Assembly (NCBI RefSeq): GCF_029029525.1
Contig: NZ_JAKJSC010000011.1
Coordinates: 1-64,000 of the forward strand
Length of the DNA: 64,000 nt
Source of the DNA: Labilibaculum sp. DW002
GTDB taxonomy: Bacteria; Bacteroidota; Bacteroidia; Bacteroidales; Marinifilaceae
Direction: 5' to 3'
Every line of letters begins with the position of its first letter. Position 1 is the first letter of the stretch. Below, one piece after another: positions 1 through 9,896 of the stretch. The translations under genes were made by a program, and so were the position numbers. The notes beneath the pieces were generated by a model. That model was not told the DNA's origin. It made no database searches and saw nothing but the letters and a program-made list of their open reading frames with translations.

Positions 1-3000
1 GATGGAGCTTCGTAATCCAATAAAGATCCATCTTTTACCAAGATCTTATCGCCTACAATTTCATATGCTGCATCAACTGGCATGCTGTAAGTAAAGACAG
101 TTCCTGCATCAGCATCGGTTCCACTTAAAACGTAAGCTTCAGTGCCATTTGCTGAATTCTCTGGAATTGTATTGTTCCCATCAGCTAATGCTGGAGTATT
201 ATCATTTACTGGTGAAAGATTGATCGTAATGGTAGCATCACTTGAATTTGTTCCATCACTTACTGTTACCGTTAGAATTCTTGTTCCGTTAGCAGCTCCT
301 TCGTAATCCAATAAAGATCCATCCTTTACAAGGATTTTATCTCCTAATATTTCATAAGCTGCATTAACTGGCATCGAATAAGTAAATACAGTACCAGCAT
401 CAGCATCTGTTCCACTTAAAACGTAAGCTTCAGTGCCATTTGCTGAATTCTCTGGAATTGTATTGTTCCCATCAGCTAATGCTGGAGTATTATCATTTAC
501 TGGTGAAAGATTGATCGTGATAGTCGCATCACTTGAATTTGTTCCATCACTTACTGTTACCGTTAGAATTCTTGTTCCGTTAGCAGCTCCTTCGTAATCC
601 AATAAAGATCCATCTTTTACCAAGATCTTATCGCCTACAATTTCATATGCTGCATCAACTGGCATTGTATAAGTAAACACTGTACCCGCATCAGCATCGG
701 CTCCACTTAAAACGTAAGCTTCAGTGCCATTTGCTGAATTCTCTGGAATCGTATTGTTTCCATCAGCTAATGCTGGAGCGTTATCATTTACCGCAGTGAT
801 TGTGATTGCTAAAGCTTGAACATCCGTATGGTTCACATCATCTTTAACAGTAACAATAACATCATATACATTATTAGCTCCAGTATCTTTTTTATCTTCA
901 AAATCAGGACTTGATTTGAATACTAAAACACCAGTTGCTGTATTTAATGTAAATAATGAAGCATCCACACCTGTTAAAGCGTAAGTTAAACCGCCGCCAT
1001 TTTCTGTTTCTCCATCTCCATCTGTTGCATTCCAATCAATAACATTTGCAGTTCCATTTTCCGCATAATTTATTGACGCAGTAGGATTACTTGAATGATT
1101 CGTGATTACCGGAGAATTGGTATTAACACTTGTTACTGTAATTGCTAAGGCTTGAACATCTGTTGCACTATTAGCATCTGAAACAGTTACAATAACGTCA
1201 TAAACGTTATTTGCTCCAACATCTTTTTTATCTTCAAAATCAGGACTTGACTTGAACACCAAAATACCAGTTGCTGCATTTAATGTGAATAAAGAAGCAT
1301 CTGCACCTGTTAAAGCGTAAGTTAAACCGCCGCCATTTTCTGTTTCTCCATCAGCATCTGTTGCGTTCCAGTCAATAACATCGGCCGTTCCGTTTTCCGC
1401 ATAATTTATTGATGCAGTAGGATTACTTGAATGATTCGTGATTATTGGAGAATTAGTATTTACACTTGTTACAGTAATTGCTATAGCTTGAACATCAGTT
1501 GCACTGTTAGCATCTGAAACAGTTACAATAACGTCATAAACGTTATTTGCTCCAACATCTTTTTCATCTTCAAAATCAGGACTTGACTTGAACACCAAAA
1601 CTCCAGTTGCTGAATCCAAAGTGAACAAGGCTGCATCAACTCCCGTTAAAGCATAAGTTAATCCACCGCCATTTTCTGTTTCTCCATCAGCATCTGTTGC
1701 GTTCCAGTCAATAACATCGGCCGTTCCGTTTTCCGCATAATTAATTGATGCGGTAGGATTACTTGAATGATTTGTAATTACTGGAGCATTATCATTTACC
1801 GCTGTAATAGTAATTGCCAAAGCCTGAACATCAGTTGCACTGTTAGCATCTGAAACAGTTACAATTACATCATATACGTTATTTGCTCCAGCATCTTTTT
1901 TGTCTTCAAAATCAGGACTTGATTTGAATACCAAAACACCAGTTGCTGGATCCAAAGTAAACAAGGCTGCATCAGCTCCAGTTAAAGCGTAAGTTAAACC
2001 GCCGCCATTTTCTGTTTCTCCATCAGCATCTGTTGCATTCCAATCAATAACATCTCCAGTTCCATTTTCTGCATAATTAATCGCTGCAGAAGCATCACTT
2101 GAGTGATTTGTAATTACTGGAGCATTATCATTTACTGCTGTTACTGTGACTGCCAAAGCTTGAACATCAGTTGCACTATTGGCATCAGAAACAGTTACAA
2201 TTACATCGTATACATTATTGGCTCCTGCATCTTTCTTGTCTTCAAAATCAGGACTTGATTTGAATACCAAAACTCCAGTTGCTGTATCTAAAGTAAACAA
2301 GGCTGCATCAGCACCAGTTAAAGCGTAAGTTAAACCGCCGCCATTTTCTGTTTCTCCATCTGCATCTGTTCCGTTCCAGTCAATAACATCAGCCGTTCCG
2401 TTTTCTGCATAATTAATTGATGCAGTAGGATTACTTGAATGGTTAATAATTACTGGAGCATTATCATTTATCCCAACAACTGTTACTTTTATATCTTCAG
2501 AATCAAAATGTCCGACAGCATCTGTTACAGTTACAGTTAAATTATAATCATTATCTCCTCCATTATCTCCTGGAATCTCATAGTCTGGTCCAAGTTTAAA
2601 ACTCAAATCTCCAGTCGATGGATCAATATTGAATAATAAGGCATCAACTCCGCTAATTGAAAATAATTTCGTATCACCTGAATCATCATCTGTTGCAGTT
2701 ACCGTCTCAACAAAAGTTACACCTTCATTTATAGTTTTATCAACTGCTGTAATTACAGGCGTATAAATATTGGCAACAAGAGTTTTTTGATTTTGTGGAT
2801 TCAAAGTTGCAACTGAGGTTAAATACAATTCCCCACTAGCACTATAATTGTACTCACAAACCATAAAACGATAATCCGTATCTGCTAATAAATTATTTAC
2901 AACAACAGACGAGCCATTACCATTATATATGCAATACCATCCAGTAGAACCAATTTGATCTCCTAATTCAAAACCAAGATTAGCCGTGTATGTTATTCCA

Positions 3001-5651
3001 TCGACAGCAAATGGCTGACCACTTGTTGTTTGTTTTGCAAATACAACTCTTTTCACACCATTACCATCCGTCCAATCTAATTTCATTTCAGAAGATGTAA
3101 CATCTGAAAACAAAATATTTGTTGCTTGTACATCAGGTGTAACACCTAGTGTGGCTTGATTTAGTGGATTGGTTGCTACAGTTCCATCAATATATTCATG
3201 ATCATTCACGTAATCCGCAACCATCACTCTATATTCTGTTGACGGATCTAAACCGTTTATACTCACAGAAGATCCCGATCCTTCATATACACAATACCAA
3301 CCACTAGTTCCAATCTGAGCTCCTGATTCAAATGTAGAATTTGATGAGTAAGATACTCCATCAACTGGCATGGTAATATCCGTAGTTGAGCTCGTTTGCT
3401 TGACAAAAACCTGTCTTGCTGTACCATCACCATCTATCCACGCAATATCCATATCTGTGGTTCCAACATTACTGAACACAATATGATGAGCTGGACTTAA
3501 ATTTGATGTTTTAACGGTATTTGGATTATTAGTATTTGTTACAGTTACGTAATTTTCATTTCCATCGGAACCAAAATATTCCAACACCATTACTTTATAA
3601 TCTGTATCAGAAGCCAAATTGGAAACATCAACAGTAGTACCTGTTCCATTGTAAATGCAATACCATCCACTTGTTCCAATAGGATCACCTAAACCAAAAG
3701 AAGCATTAGCAGAATAAGTTACATTATTTACTGGAGTAGGAGTACCTGCAAGAGTTGGTTTTATGAATGCAAGTCTACGAGTACCCGTTCCATTTGTCCA
3801 ATTAACTGTCATACTATTCGCAACAACATTAGAAAAACTAATATCTTTCGCTTGAACAACAGTAGCAGTTCTTTGGTTCATTGGATTATCTGTTGCTGTA
3901 TCAGTATTGTAAATTTCTCCTGTACCACCAACATTATACTCACATACCATTACCTGATATTCAGTATCTTCGGTTAAACCAGTTACAACAACAGACGAAG
4001 ATGACGCACCATTATACACACAATACCATCCTGTTGAACCTATTTGAGTTCCAGATTCAAATATCGTATTTGCGGTATAGCTTGCATTGTCAGCAGGTAA
4101 AGCAGAACCTGAATTTGCCTCTTTTACAAAAACAACTCTTTGAGATCCATTCCCATCGGTCCAATTAATTTTCATTGCGGATTGGCCAACTTCTGAAAAC
4201 CTAATATTAGTAGCTTGTACTGTTGGTGCTGTTGCACTTAAGCCTGGTAAAGGAAGAGTTTTAGATCCGCCACTCACAACATTACAATACCACCATGTAT
4301 TTATTGTTCTCTCATTTCCGTAAGATGCAGCATTCCAAGTATGTGCTGGAGACGAAGCACCATTGAGTTCTCGTTTTGTTGGATCACCCGTAAGATCGGA
4401 ATCATCCCAAAATAACTTGACTATATAGCCATTAGAAGGACGAACTTGTGAGACAGTTAGTCCATTATATAGATATTCCGCATCAAATGTCGGAAAGTTA
4501 CTTCCCCCATCTGTATAAGAAACCACAAAATTCAAATTATAACCATCAGGCAAATTAACATCGCTCCCTTGTCCATCTTTACCATCCCATGGAATAGCTC
4601 TTACATATGGAGCTGTTTCACCAGGTTGAGGAATTACATCGTAAACCAATAAACGATCCTTAGTACCACTGGCGTTATCAAACTGAGGAGTAACCGTAGA
4701 ACCCTGAAGGTTTAATAAAATATTATAACTACCAGATTGAGTTGACTCCACGTTGAAACTAAACTTATTAGATCCAGATGCTGCAGTTCTTGTGATTGTT
4801 GGAACAGAAGCAAAATCACCAAATTCGGCACTTGGCATAATTTCTTGAGGTGGAGGATTTAAGAATACAGGAAAAGATGGTTCTCCCTGATCACCTGCAA
4901 CAGATTTTCTATCTTCCTCTAAATTGCCTGATGTCCCAGGCCCTTTATCATTATAATAAACCGAAAACACATAAGGTCTAAAATCGGATCCACTATAATC
5001 CACTTTAGAAACAAAACCATCAGTTGAATAGGCATATAAAGTAGCTTCAAAAGAATCATTAGAATTCCAACCTCCCATATTAAACCACCATATCATCGAC
5101 CAAACACGGCCTTTTTGAGCAATTCCAGGGCTCCCTGTTGTTGCAACAGTAATATCCCAATAATTTTGATTATTTCCATCATCAAACTCAAGGTAATAAT
5201 TACCTGAAGGAGAACCTGCCGCAGGTACATATATCTGTTCCTGAGCTCCAGAACCTGTTGAATACCCGTCCGATGGATCATTTTGCGTTTGTTCAGGACC
5301 AGCTATTATCTCACTTCTAACAGTTCCATTAGCTATAGTTGTATTTGAATAAACTAAATTCCCATTAGGATCATATATTTTATAAGCCTCTCCAGCAGAA
5401 CTCCATCCAAAATAAACAACTTCAATTGCAGGGTTTTTAATATAAATATTTAACCTTCTATTTTCAGGTCCACCTGCCCTAGCCCACTGATTTTTACCAA
5501 AATTAGTTTGGACATCATTTGGAGTATCATTAACTAACTCTCGGAACCCTTCAGCGTAAGAAGAGTTCAAATTACTTACTAGCAGAACAGCTACAAGGAA
5601 TATGTAGGTAAATAGTCTTTTTATATCTAATTGTGAGTAAATTTTTCTCAT
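1..5651 (-). CDS. Giant secreted adhesin with FN3-like and cadherin-like repeats (partial, C-terminus beyond window)
   Basis: The ATG at 5651 opens a frame that stays open to the left edge, giving at least 1883 residues. Residues 1 to about 33 form a signal peptide ending in SYA. A unique region follows to about residue 480. Next come four FN3-like units of about 121 residues (DNA 4214 to 2765), each carrying a W-x-DG-x-G and a GWYC motif, then one cadherin-like domain (about 965-1065). After that come five units of exactly 112 residues (336 bp each, 2455 to 775) with calcium-type motifs such as YAENG and VNDNAP, then at least 2.6 units of 97 residues (291 bp each). It lies 10 bp after the OmpA-like gene and after a SprF-like gene, so it is probably a cell-surface adhesin exported by the type IX system. 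The expected type B sorting domain would be outside the window. The precise ligand is unknown. Confidence 0.85.
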   Translation of the reverse strand, partial: MRKIYSQLDIKRLFTYIFLVAVLLVSNLNSSYAEGFRELVNDTPNDVQTNFGKNQWARAGGPENRRLNIYIKNPAIEVVYFGWSSAGEAYKIYDPNGNLVYSNTTIANGTVRSEIIAGPEQTQNDPSDGYSTGSGAQEQIYVPAAGSPSGNYYLEFDDGNNQNYWDITVATTGSPGIAQKGRVWSMIWWFNMGGWNSNDSFEATLYAYSTDGFVSKVDYSGSDFRPYVFSVYYNDKGPGTSGNLEEDRKSVAGDQGEPSFPVFLNPPPQEIMPSAEFGDFASVPTITRTAASGSNKFSFNVESTQSGSYNILLNLQGSTVTPQFDNASGTKDRLLVYDVIPQPGETAPYVRAIPWDGKDGQGSDVNLPDGYNLNFVVSYTDGGSNFPTFDAEYLYNGLTVSQVRPSNGYIVKLFWDDSDLTGDPTKRELNGASSPAHTWNAASYGNERTINTWWYCNVVSGGSKTLPLPGLSATAPTVQATNIRFSEVGQSAMKINWTDGNGSQRVVFVKEANSGSALPADNASYTANTIFESGTQIGSTGWYCVYNGASSSSVVVTGLTEDTEYQVMVCEYNVGGTGEIYNTDTATDNPMNQRTATVVQAKDISFSNVVANSMTVNWTNGTGTRRLAFIKPTLAGTPTPVNNVTYSANASFGLGDPIGTSGWYCIYNGTGTTVDVSNLASDTDYKVMVLEYFGSDGNENYVTVTNTNNPNTVKTSNLSPAHHIVFSNVGTTDMDIAWIDGDGTARQVFVKQTSSTTDITMPVDGVSYSSNSTFESGAQIGTSGWYCVYEGSGSSVSINGLDPSTEYRVMVADYVNDHEYIDGTVATNPLNQATLGVTPDVQATNILFSDVTSSEMKLDWTDGNGVKRVVFAKQTTSGQPFAVDGITYTANLGFELGDQIGSTGWYCIYNGNGSSVVVNNLLADTDYRFMVCEYNYSASGELYLTSVATLNPQNQKTLVANIYTPVITAVDKTINEGVTFVETVTATDDDSGDTKLFSISGVDALLFNIDPSTGDLSFKLGPDYEIPGDNGGDNDYNLTVTVTDAVGHFDSEDIKVTVVGINDNAPVIINHSSNPTASINYAENGTADVIDWNGTDADGETENGGGLTYALTGADAALFTLDTATGVLVFKSSPDFEDKKDAGANNVYDVIVTVSDANSATDVQALAVTVTAVNDNAPVITNHSSDASAAINYAENGTGDVIDWNATDADGETENGGGLTYALTGADAALFTLDPATGVLVFKSSPDFEDKKDAGANNVYDVIVTVSDANSATDVQALAITITAVNDNAPVITNHSSNPTASINYAENGTADVIDWNATDADGETENGGGLTYALTGVDAALFTLDSATGVLVFKSSPDFEDEKDVGANNVYDVIVTVSDANSATDVQAIAITVTSVNTNSPIITNHSSNPTASINYAENGTADVIDWNATDADGETENGGGLTYALTGADASLFTLNAATGILVFKSSPDFEDKKDVGANNVYDVIVTVSDANSATDVQALAITVTSVNTNSPVITNHSSNPTASINYAENGTANVIDWNATDGDGETENGGGLTYALTGVDASLFTLNTATGVLVFKSSPDFEDKKDTGANNVYDVIVTVKDDVNHTDVQALAITITAVNDNAPALADGNNTIPENSANGTEAYVLSGADADAGTVFTYTMPVDAAYEIVGDKILVKDGSLLDYEGAANGTRILTVTVSDGTNSSDATITINLSPVNDNTPALADGNNTIPENSANGTEAYVLSGTDADAGTVFTYSMPVNAAYEILGDKILVKDGSLLDYEGAANGTRILTVTVSDGTNSSDATITINLSPVNDNTPALADGNNTIPENSANGTEAYVLSGTDADAGTVFTYSMPVDAAYEIVGDKILVKDGSLLDYEAP
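193..774 (-). repeat. 291-bp tandem coding repeats (97-residue cadherin-like units)
   Basis: Two full copies of a 291-bp unit begin at equivalent points at 193 and 484, and a third partial copy runs off the left edge. They are nearly identical in DNA. The encoded unit carries NDNTPALADG and IPENSANGTEAY, typical of bacterial cadherin-like domains. The low divergence suggests recent tandem duplication. Confidence 0.9.
775..2454 (-). repeat. 336-bp tandem coding repeats (five 112-residue cadherin-like units)
   Basis: Equivalent points fall at 775, 1111, 1447, 1783, 2119 and 2455, so the period is exactly 336 bp over five copies. The encoded units carry YAENGT near the start, a TDADGETENGGG stretch, and a DFEDKKDAG stretch. 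The copies differ at scattered positions only. This is an in-frame tandem array inside the adhesin gene. Confidence 0.92.
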
Positions 5652-5661
5652 AGTATATAGA

Positions 5662-7554
5662 TTATTTTTCTATAGATTTTAATTCAAAGTCAACTCTACG
5701 ATTGAACTTGTGCCATTCTTCTTCTGATTGAGAATCTATCTTGTTTAAAGGTTTTTCTTCACCAATCACTCCCATATCAATTCTATCTGCTGAAACTCCT
5801 AACTTAAGGAGTACTTTACGAGCACTTTTCGCACGATTTTTCGCCAATCTTTTATTGTATCGGTTCGATCCTCTAACATCAGTATTTGCCATAACAGTTA
5901 CAGCCATATCTTCATGTTTTGATAATAATTCGAACAAATCAATAAGAATTTTATTAGCCTCACTTGTGATTTCATGTTTGTCGTAATCGAAGTAGATTGG
6001 AGGTAATGATTCTGGCAAAGCATCAACTATTTCCTCAACAACAGGAATCGAAGTCAAATAGTAAACATGCTTCTGTTTAGCATCAAAAAGATCACTATAA
6101 AAGCTTGTATCCTTACTCACAAAACCTTCTCTTGAAATATGCAGATCGTAATTCTCTTCTCGAGTAATTTCCTTAGTATAAGAAAACGTTTCTGAATTAA
6201 AGTCTAAAGATGAATCTACCTTATCATTAACAAGAATCTCATCTGCAGCAATTAGCTCATGAGTTTCTGCATTCAAAATCTGAATTTCAACGTCATTTGT
6301 TCCAGCAATTGCGAATTGATAAATATCATCATCCCCTTTACCGGTTCTTCTATTAGATGAAAAATATCCTTGATTACTATTGGCATGCATTACTAATGCA
6401 AAATCATCAGCCTCTGAATTTACAGGTGCTCCTAAATGCGTTAATTCCGTCTCATCCGAAATTAAATCGGCTACATAAATATCTAAACCACCCATTCCTG
6501 CGCGACCATTCGAGGCAAAGAACAAGGTATTTCCATTTACATGAGGAAACATTTCATTTTCAGATGTATTAATCTTTTTGCCTAAATTAATTGGCTTGGT
6601 CCATTTCCCATTTTTCAAAAGAGATTTATAAACATCCGTTCCTCCAATACCTCCTGGCATATCAGAAACGAAGTAAAGAGTGTTCCCATCTGCACTTAAG
6701 CTAGGATGACCAACCGAATATTTATCGCTATTAAAAGGAAATTCAGCAGCAATTTTCCAATTGTCATTTTCCTTTTCAGCAATGAAAATTTTCAAATTAT
6801 TTACACCCTTTTCATCTCTATTCAGTTTTCCTTTGAAATAATTACTTCGGGTAAAGAACATCTGATTTAAATCTTTCGAAAAACAAACAACACCTTCGTG
6901 GTATCTAGATCCTATTCCTTTTGCAAATCGAATAATTTGCTCTTCTGCTATAGTATCCTTAGTAAATTGAAAAAGTTCAAGAAAATACTGACCATTCCAA
7001 CCATATTTATCTGAACGGAAACTTTTACTCTTTCGTCCCGAGCTAAAAATTACTTTATTACCATATAAGGCAGGTGCAAAATCAGAGTAGCTTGAATTAA
7101 AATCAACTTCATTAATTGCACACTTCAATTCAGTCAAGTCAACTTTTTCAAGCATTTCCATCTGCTCAACAAGACTTTTTATTTCTTCTTTATCTGAATC
7201 TACCTTTAAATATTCTTGATAACATTTTTTTGCCAAACGATATTTTCCGTTTTCTCTTGACAAATCACCATATAAAATCCAATCAGAATTTTCATGACTA
7301 GAATTGTTAGTTAGTAATTCATAAAATTTAAAGGAGTTATCATTATCACCAATTTTGTGGTACGATTGAGCTAATCTTCTTTGCACATGTACAACAGAAG
7401 AATCTTTTTTTAATGCATGTTCATAATACTCGACAGCTTTTAAGTAATTAAACTGGTCGAACTCCTTATCGCCCATGAAAACTGATAACTTTTGAGAAAA
7501 AGCAGTATTTGAAGCAATGCAGATTAAAAGAATAAGTGTAAATCTTTTGATCAT
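5662..7554 (-). CDS. OmpA family protein with TPR and PD40 repeats
   Basis: The 630-residue protein has a signal peptide (1-20, ending AFSQ), N-terminal TPR-like helices (about 22-130), a central PD40/WD40-like beta-propeller section with blades such as HPSLSADGNTLYF, and a C-terminal OmpA peptidoglycan-binding domain (about 515-625). The OmpA domain shows YFDYDK near its start and an NRRVDF end motif. It should sit in the outer membrane or periplasm and hold to the cell wall. It starts 24 bp after the SprF-like gene and ends 10 bp before the adhesin. This OmpA/SprF/adhesin order recurs in type IX secretion and gliding loci. A structural role in anchoring or exporting the adhesin is inferred. 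Confidence 0.88.
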   Translation of the reverse strand: MIKRFTLILLICIASNTAFSQKLSVFMGDKEFDQFNYLKAVEYYEHALKKDSSVVHVQRRLAQSYHKIGDNDNSFKFYELLTNNSSHENSDWILYGDLSRENGKYRLAKKCYQEYLKVDSDKEEIKSLVEQMEMLEKVDLTELKCAINEVDFNSSYSDFAPALYGNKVIFSSGRKSKSFRSDKYGWNGQYFLELFQFTKDTIAEEQIIRFAKGIGSRYHEGVVCFSKDLNQMFFTRSNYFKGKLNRDEKGVNNLKIFIAEKENDNWKIAAEFPFNSDKYSVGHPSLSADGNTLYFVSDMPGGIGGTDVYKSLLKNGKWTKPINLGKKINTSENEMFPHVNGNTLFFASNGRAGMGGLDIYVADLISDETELTHLGAPVNSEADDFALVMHANSNQGYFSSNRRTGKGDDDIYQFAIAGTNDVEIQILNAETHELIAADEILVNDKVDSSLDFNSETFSYTKEITREENYDLHISREGFVSKDTSFYSDLFDAKQKHVYYLTSIPVVEEIVDALPESLPPIYFDYDKHEITSEANKILIDLFELLSKHEDMAVTVMANTDVRGSNRYNKRLAKNRAKSARKVLLKLGVSADRIDMGVIGEEKPLNKIDSQSEEEWHKFNRRVDFELKSIEK

Positions 7555-7578
7555 ATATAATTCTATTTAGGTCGGGGA

Positions 7579-8502
7579 TTAAAAATAACGTGGAGACTTC
7601 AACTTTTTAGAATTGAAGACAATATCATAACTCAAAGAAATCTCATGAGATCCATCACTACGACCAGACAATTTAGAAATTGCAAAATCGTAAGAATATC
7701 CTATTCGAAGTTGGTTGGTAACATTCACTTGAGCAATAGCTGCTACAGAATCTTCATTTCGGAATGAAGTTCCTAACCACAAACGATCAACAAATATTGC
7801 CATCAAAGAAATATCGTATGATAATCGTGATCCTTGGGTTGCTTTTACCAATATGGAAGGCTTCAATTTCATGAATGGGTTTATATCCATTAAATATCCA
7901 GCAGTTAAAAAATAATGTAATTTCCCTCTATCCAAAGTTGATTTGGCCAAATCGCCTCCTTCAACATCAGTTTGTATAAGTCTAGGAATAGAAAGACCTG
8001 CAAAAAAACGATCGGAATATAAAAAAGCTCCAACTCCAAAGTTTGGAATTACGTCTCCATCAATATTATTTAATAGTAAAGGGTCGTTTTGATCTACCGC
8101 TTTTGCATCCAACAAGTCCACTTTATAGTGTGCTAAACCAGCTTTTAAACCTAAATTTAAAAACAACGATTCACTCAACTGCAAACGATAAGATAAGTCA
8201 ACTCCAACATCTGTGTTCTTTTCTGGACCCAACTTGTCACTTTCTACAGTTAGACCTACACCCATATTAAAAAATGTAATTGGACTATTAATTGAAACAG
8301 CAGAACTTTCAGGAGCTCCGGCAATTCCGACCCATTGTCGGCGAGCAATTCCAAGTATTTGTGTTGCTCCTCTAGAACCTGCATATGCAGGATTAATTGC
8401 TGAAGGATAGTTTAAGTATTGGGTGAACATTTTGTCCTGTTGCCCGTAACTCATACTAACACTCCCTAACAATAAGAACAAAAAGGGTAAAAGTTTTTTC
8501 AT
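7579..8502 (-). CDS. PorP/SprF family type IX secretion membrane protein
   Basis: The 307-residue protein has a signal peptide (1-20, ending SYGQ) and the family opening: QDKMFTQYLNYPSAINPAYAG followed by RRQWVG. The remainder looks like an outer-membrane beta-barrel and ends in aromatic Phe. SprF is needed for secretion of the adhesin SprB in Flavobacterium johnsoniae, and family members are often paired with cargo carrying type B C-terminal signals. Here it is the first gene of the sprF-ompA-adhesin set, so the giant adhesin is the likely cargo. Other genes of the secretion core are not in the window. Confidence 0.9.
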   Translation of the reverse strand: MKKLLPFLFLLLGSVSMSYGQQDKMFTQYLNYPSAINPAYAGSRGATQILGIARRQWVGIAGAPESSAVSINSPITFFNMGVGLTVESDKLGPEKNTDVGVDLSYRLQLSESLFLNLGLKAGLAHYKVDLLDAKAVDQNDPLLLNNIDGDVIPNFGVGAFLYSDRFFAGLSIPRLIQTDVEGGDLAKSTLDRGKLHYFLTAGYLMDINPFMKLKPSILVKATQGSRLSYDISLMAIFVDRLWLGTSFRNEDSVAAIAQVNVTNQLRIGYSYDFAISKLSGRSDGSHEISLSYDIVFNSKKLKSPRYF

Positions 8503-9108
8503 ATAATAGATTTGTTTGGTTTTTCTTAATCAATTTTATGGATAAGGATCAGTTTAACCTCCTTTCCTTCTCTAAATATAACTCATAAGCTAAGTTGCTA
8601 TTCTTACAAATTCTGCAGACATCACACAATAGTGATATTTTTTTGAGAAGCACAAATATACTCCCCAAAAACCTATGTATATAAGGCATTCAAAAGAATA
8701 TGATTAATGTCATCTTAAACCTGATTAGATCACGTCCCAACTCAATAAACAGATTCAAAATCTTCCAATAACTACTCAAAATGTGAGTATTATATATCAT
8801 AAGTTGTCAGCGATCATAAAACATAGACAAACAGAACACTTTATTTGACCAAAGCCACTTAAACTAACTACTGATGAGCTGTAAAAAATGCACTAAACAA
8901 AGACTGTGTCGTAAATAATTTTAACACTCTTTTTTTAACGAGTTCGAAAATACACTACATATTAAAAGAAAAGAAAACAATGTTCTGAAGGGAGTGATAG
9001 CTGTTATGAAATAACATTATTCTGTTCTTAATTTTTCTATAAAAAATAATCGTAATGGGAAAAACCTCATTATATTTTTCTTTTTTTTAAAACGAGACAC
9101 AATGGCAC
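8503..9108. other. Intergenic region upstream of the sprF-like operon
   Basis: These roughly 600 bases hold no convincing gene. On the minus strand a perfect Bacteroidota -7 motif (TATATTTG, 8660 to 8653) could start the sprF operon about 140 bases upstream of its ATG, but I find no TTTG at the usual -33 distance. The rest is AT-rich with no clear RNA structure. Confidence 0.5.
8653..8660 (-). promoter_or_regulatory. Candidate -7 element for the sprF operon
   Basis: The minus strand reads TATATTTG, an exact match to the Bacteroidota TAnnTTTG -7 motif. No matching -33 TTTG lies 19-21 bases upstream, so the call is tentative. Confidence 0.3.
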
Positions 9109-9145
9109 AAAAAAAAGGAATGCCTTACTGACATTCCTTTTTTTT
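9109..9145 (-). terminator. Intrinsic terminator after the LytTR regulator
   Basis: A 14-bp stem (9109-9122 with 9132-9145) has a 9-base loop and GGAATG/CATTCC at its core. The stem ends are A8/T8 tracts, so it could work on either strand. It lies just after the stop of the minus-strand regulator gene. Confidence 0.85.
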
Positions 9146-9161
9146 GATCTACCCATTAAGA

Positions 9162-9893
9162 TTATCCAATATTTATTCGATTAATTAAATCATTTCGATA
9201 ATTTTTTCCAATAGGAATGTCTTCTCCTTCAATTACCACACTCTGATTGTTGATACTATCTAAAAAATTCAAATTAACAACATAGCTACGATGTGTTCGA
9301 AAGAAATTTGAAGGCAACTTCTCCATTAAAGAGCTAATGCTTCCCCTGTGCACAAAGTGTTTCTCCTTTTTGTTATGAATCTCAACGTACACATGATCAC
9401 TTTTCAAGTAGAGAATATCTTCAAACTTAATCTTATGGAAAATATTTTTAGTCTTAAAAAAGAGTGCATCCTTTACAATCACATTTTCCTCTTCTGCTTC
9501 TTTGCTCTTTTTACTGAAATTATAAAGAGCGATTTCGATGGAGGTGTACAAATCATCCTTATTGAAAGGCTTCACTAGGTAAGCTGGTGGTTCTGCCCTC
9601 TTGGCCTTTTCGATGGTAGCTGGATCAGCATTCGAAGTCAAGAATATGAATGGAATATCATATTCTTCTTTAATAGTCCAAGCCAAATCAACACCATCCT
9701 TTTTCCCTGCCAATTGAATATCCAAAATAGCTAAATCAGGTTTTTCGTTCTCTATCGTTTCAATAGCTTCGCTATAATTAATAGCTGGCTCTAAAACCTC
9801 ATAGCCTAAATTTTCCAAAATATCGCAAATATTATCTGCAATAATTATCTCATCCTCAACTACTAGTATCTTTACTTTACTCATAATACACAT
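9162..9893 (-). CDS. LytTR response regulator
   Basis: The 243-residue protein has a receiver domain (about 7-120) with the acidic pair in VVEDE, phospho-acceptor Asp58 in LAILDIQ and the K of VKPFN. A LytTR DNA-binding domain follows (about 145-240), with RTHRSYVVN and IPIGKNYR. The receiver resembles those partnered with HisKA_2 kinases. The gene starts 3 bp after the upstream kinase stop, so the two are surely co-transcribed. A second in-frame Met at residue 4 is an alternative start. It probably binds direct repeats in target promoters; its targets are unknown. Confidence 0.92.
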   Translation of the reverse strand: MCIMSKVKILVVEDEIIIADNICDILENLGYEVLEPAINYSEAIETIENEKPDLAILDIQLAGKKDGVDLAWTIKEEYDIPFIFLTSNADPATIEKAKRAEPPAYLVKPFNKDDLYTSIEIALYNFSKKSKEAEEENVIVKDALFFKTKNIFHKIKFEDILYLKSDHVYVEIHNKKEKHFVHRGSISSLMEKLPSNFFRTHRSYVVNLNFLDSINNQSVVIEGEDIPIGKNYRNDLINRINIG

Positions 9894-9896
9894 TAA

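Noticed and set aside
193-2454. Regular direct repeats that might suggest a CRISPR array
   Set aside because: The units are 291 and 336 bp, in frame, and encode cadherin-like domains in a continuous reading frame; there are no short repeats with unique spacers.
3881-4168. Open frame on the plus strand inside the adhesin gene
   Set aside because: It is antisense to well-formed FN3-like repeats and has a low-complexity, Gln/His/Leu-rich translation typical of a shadow frame.
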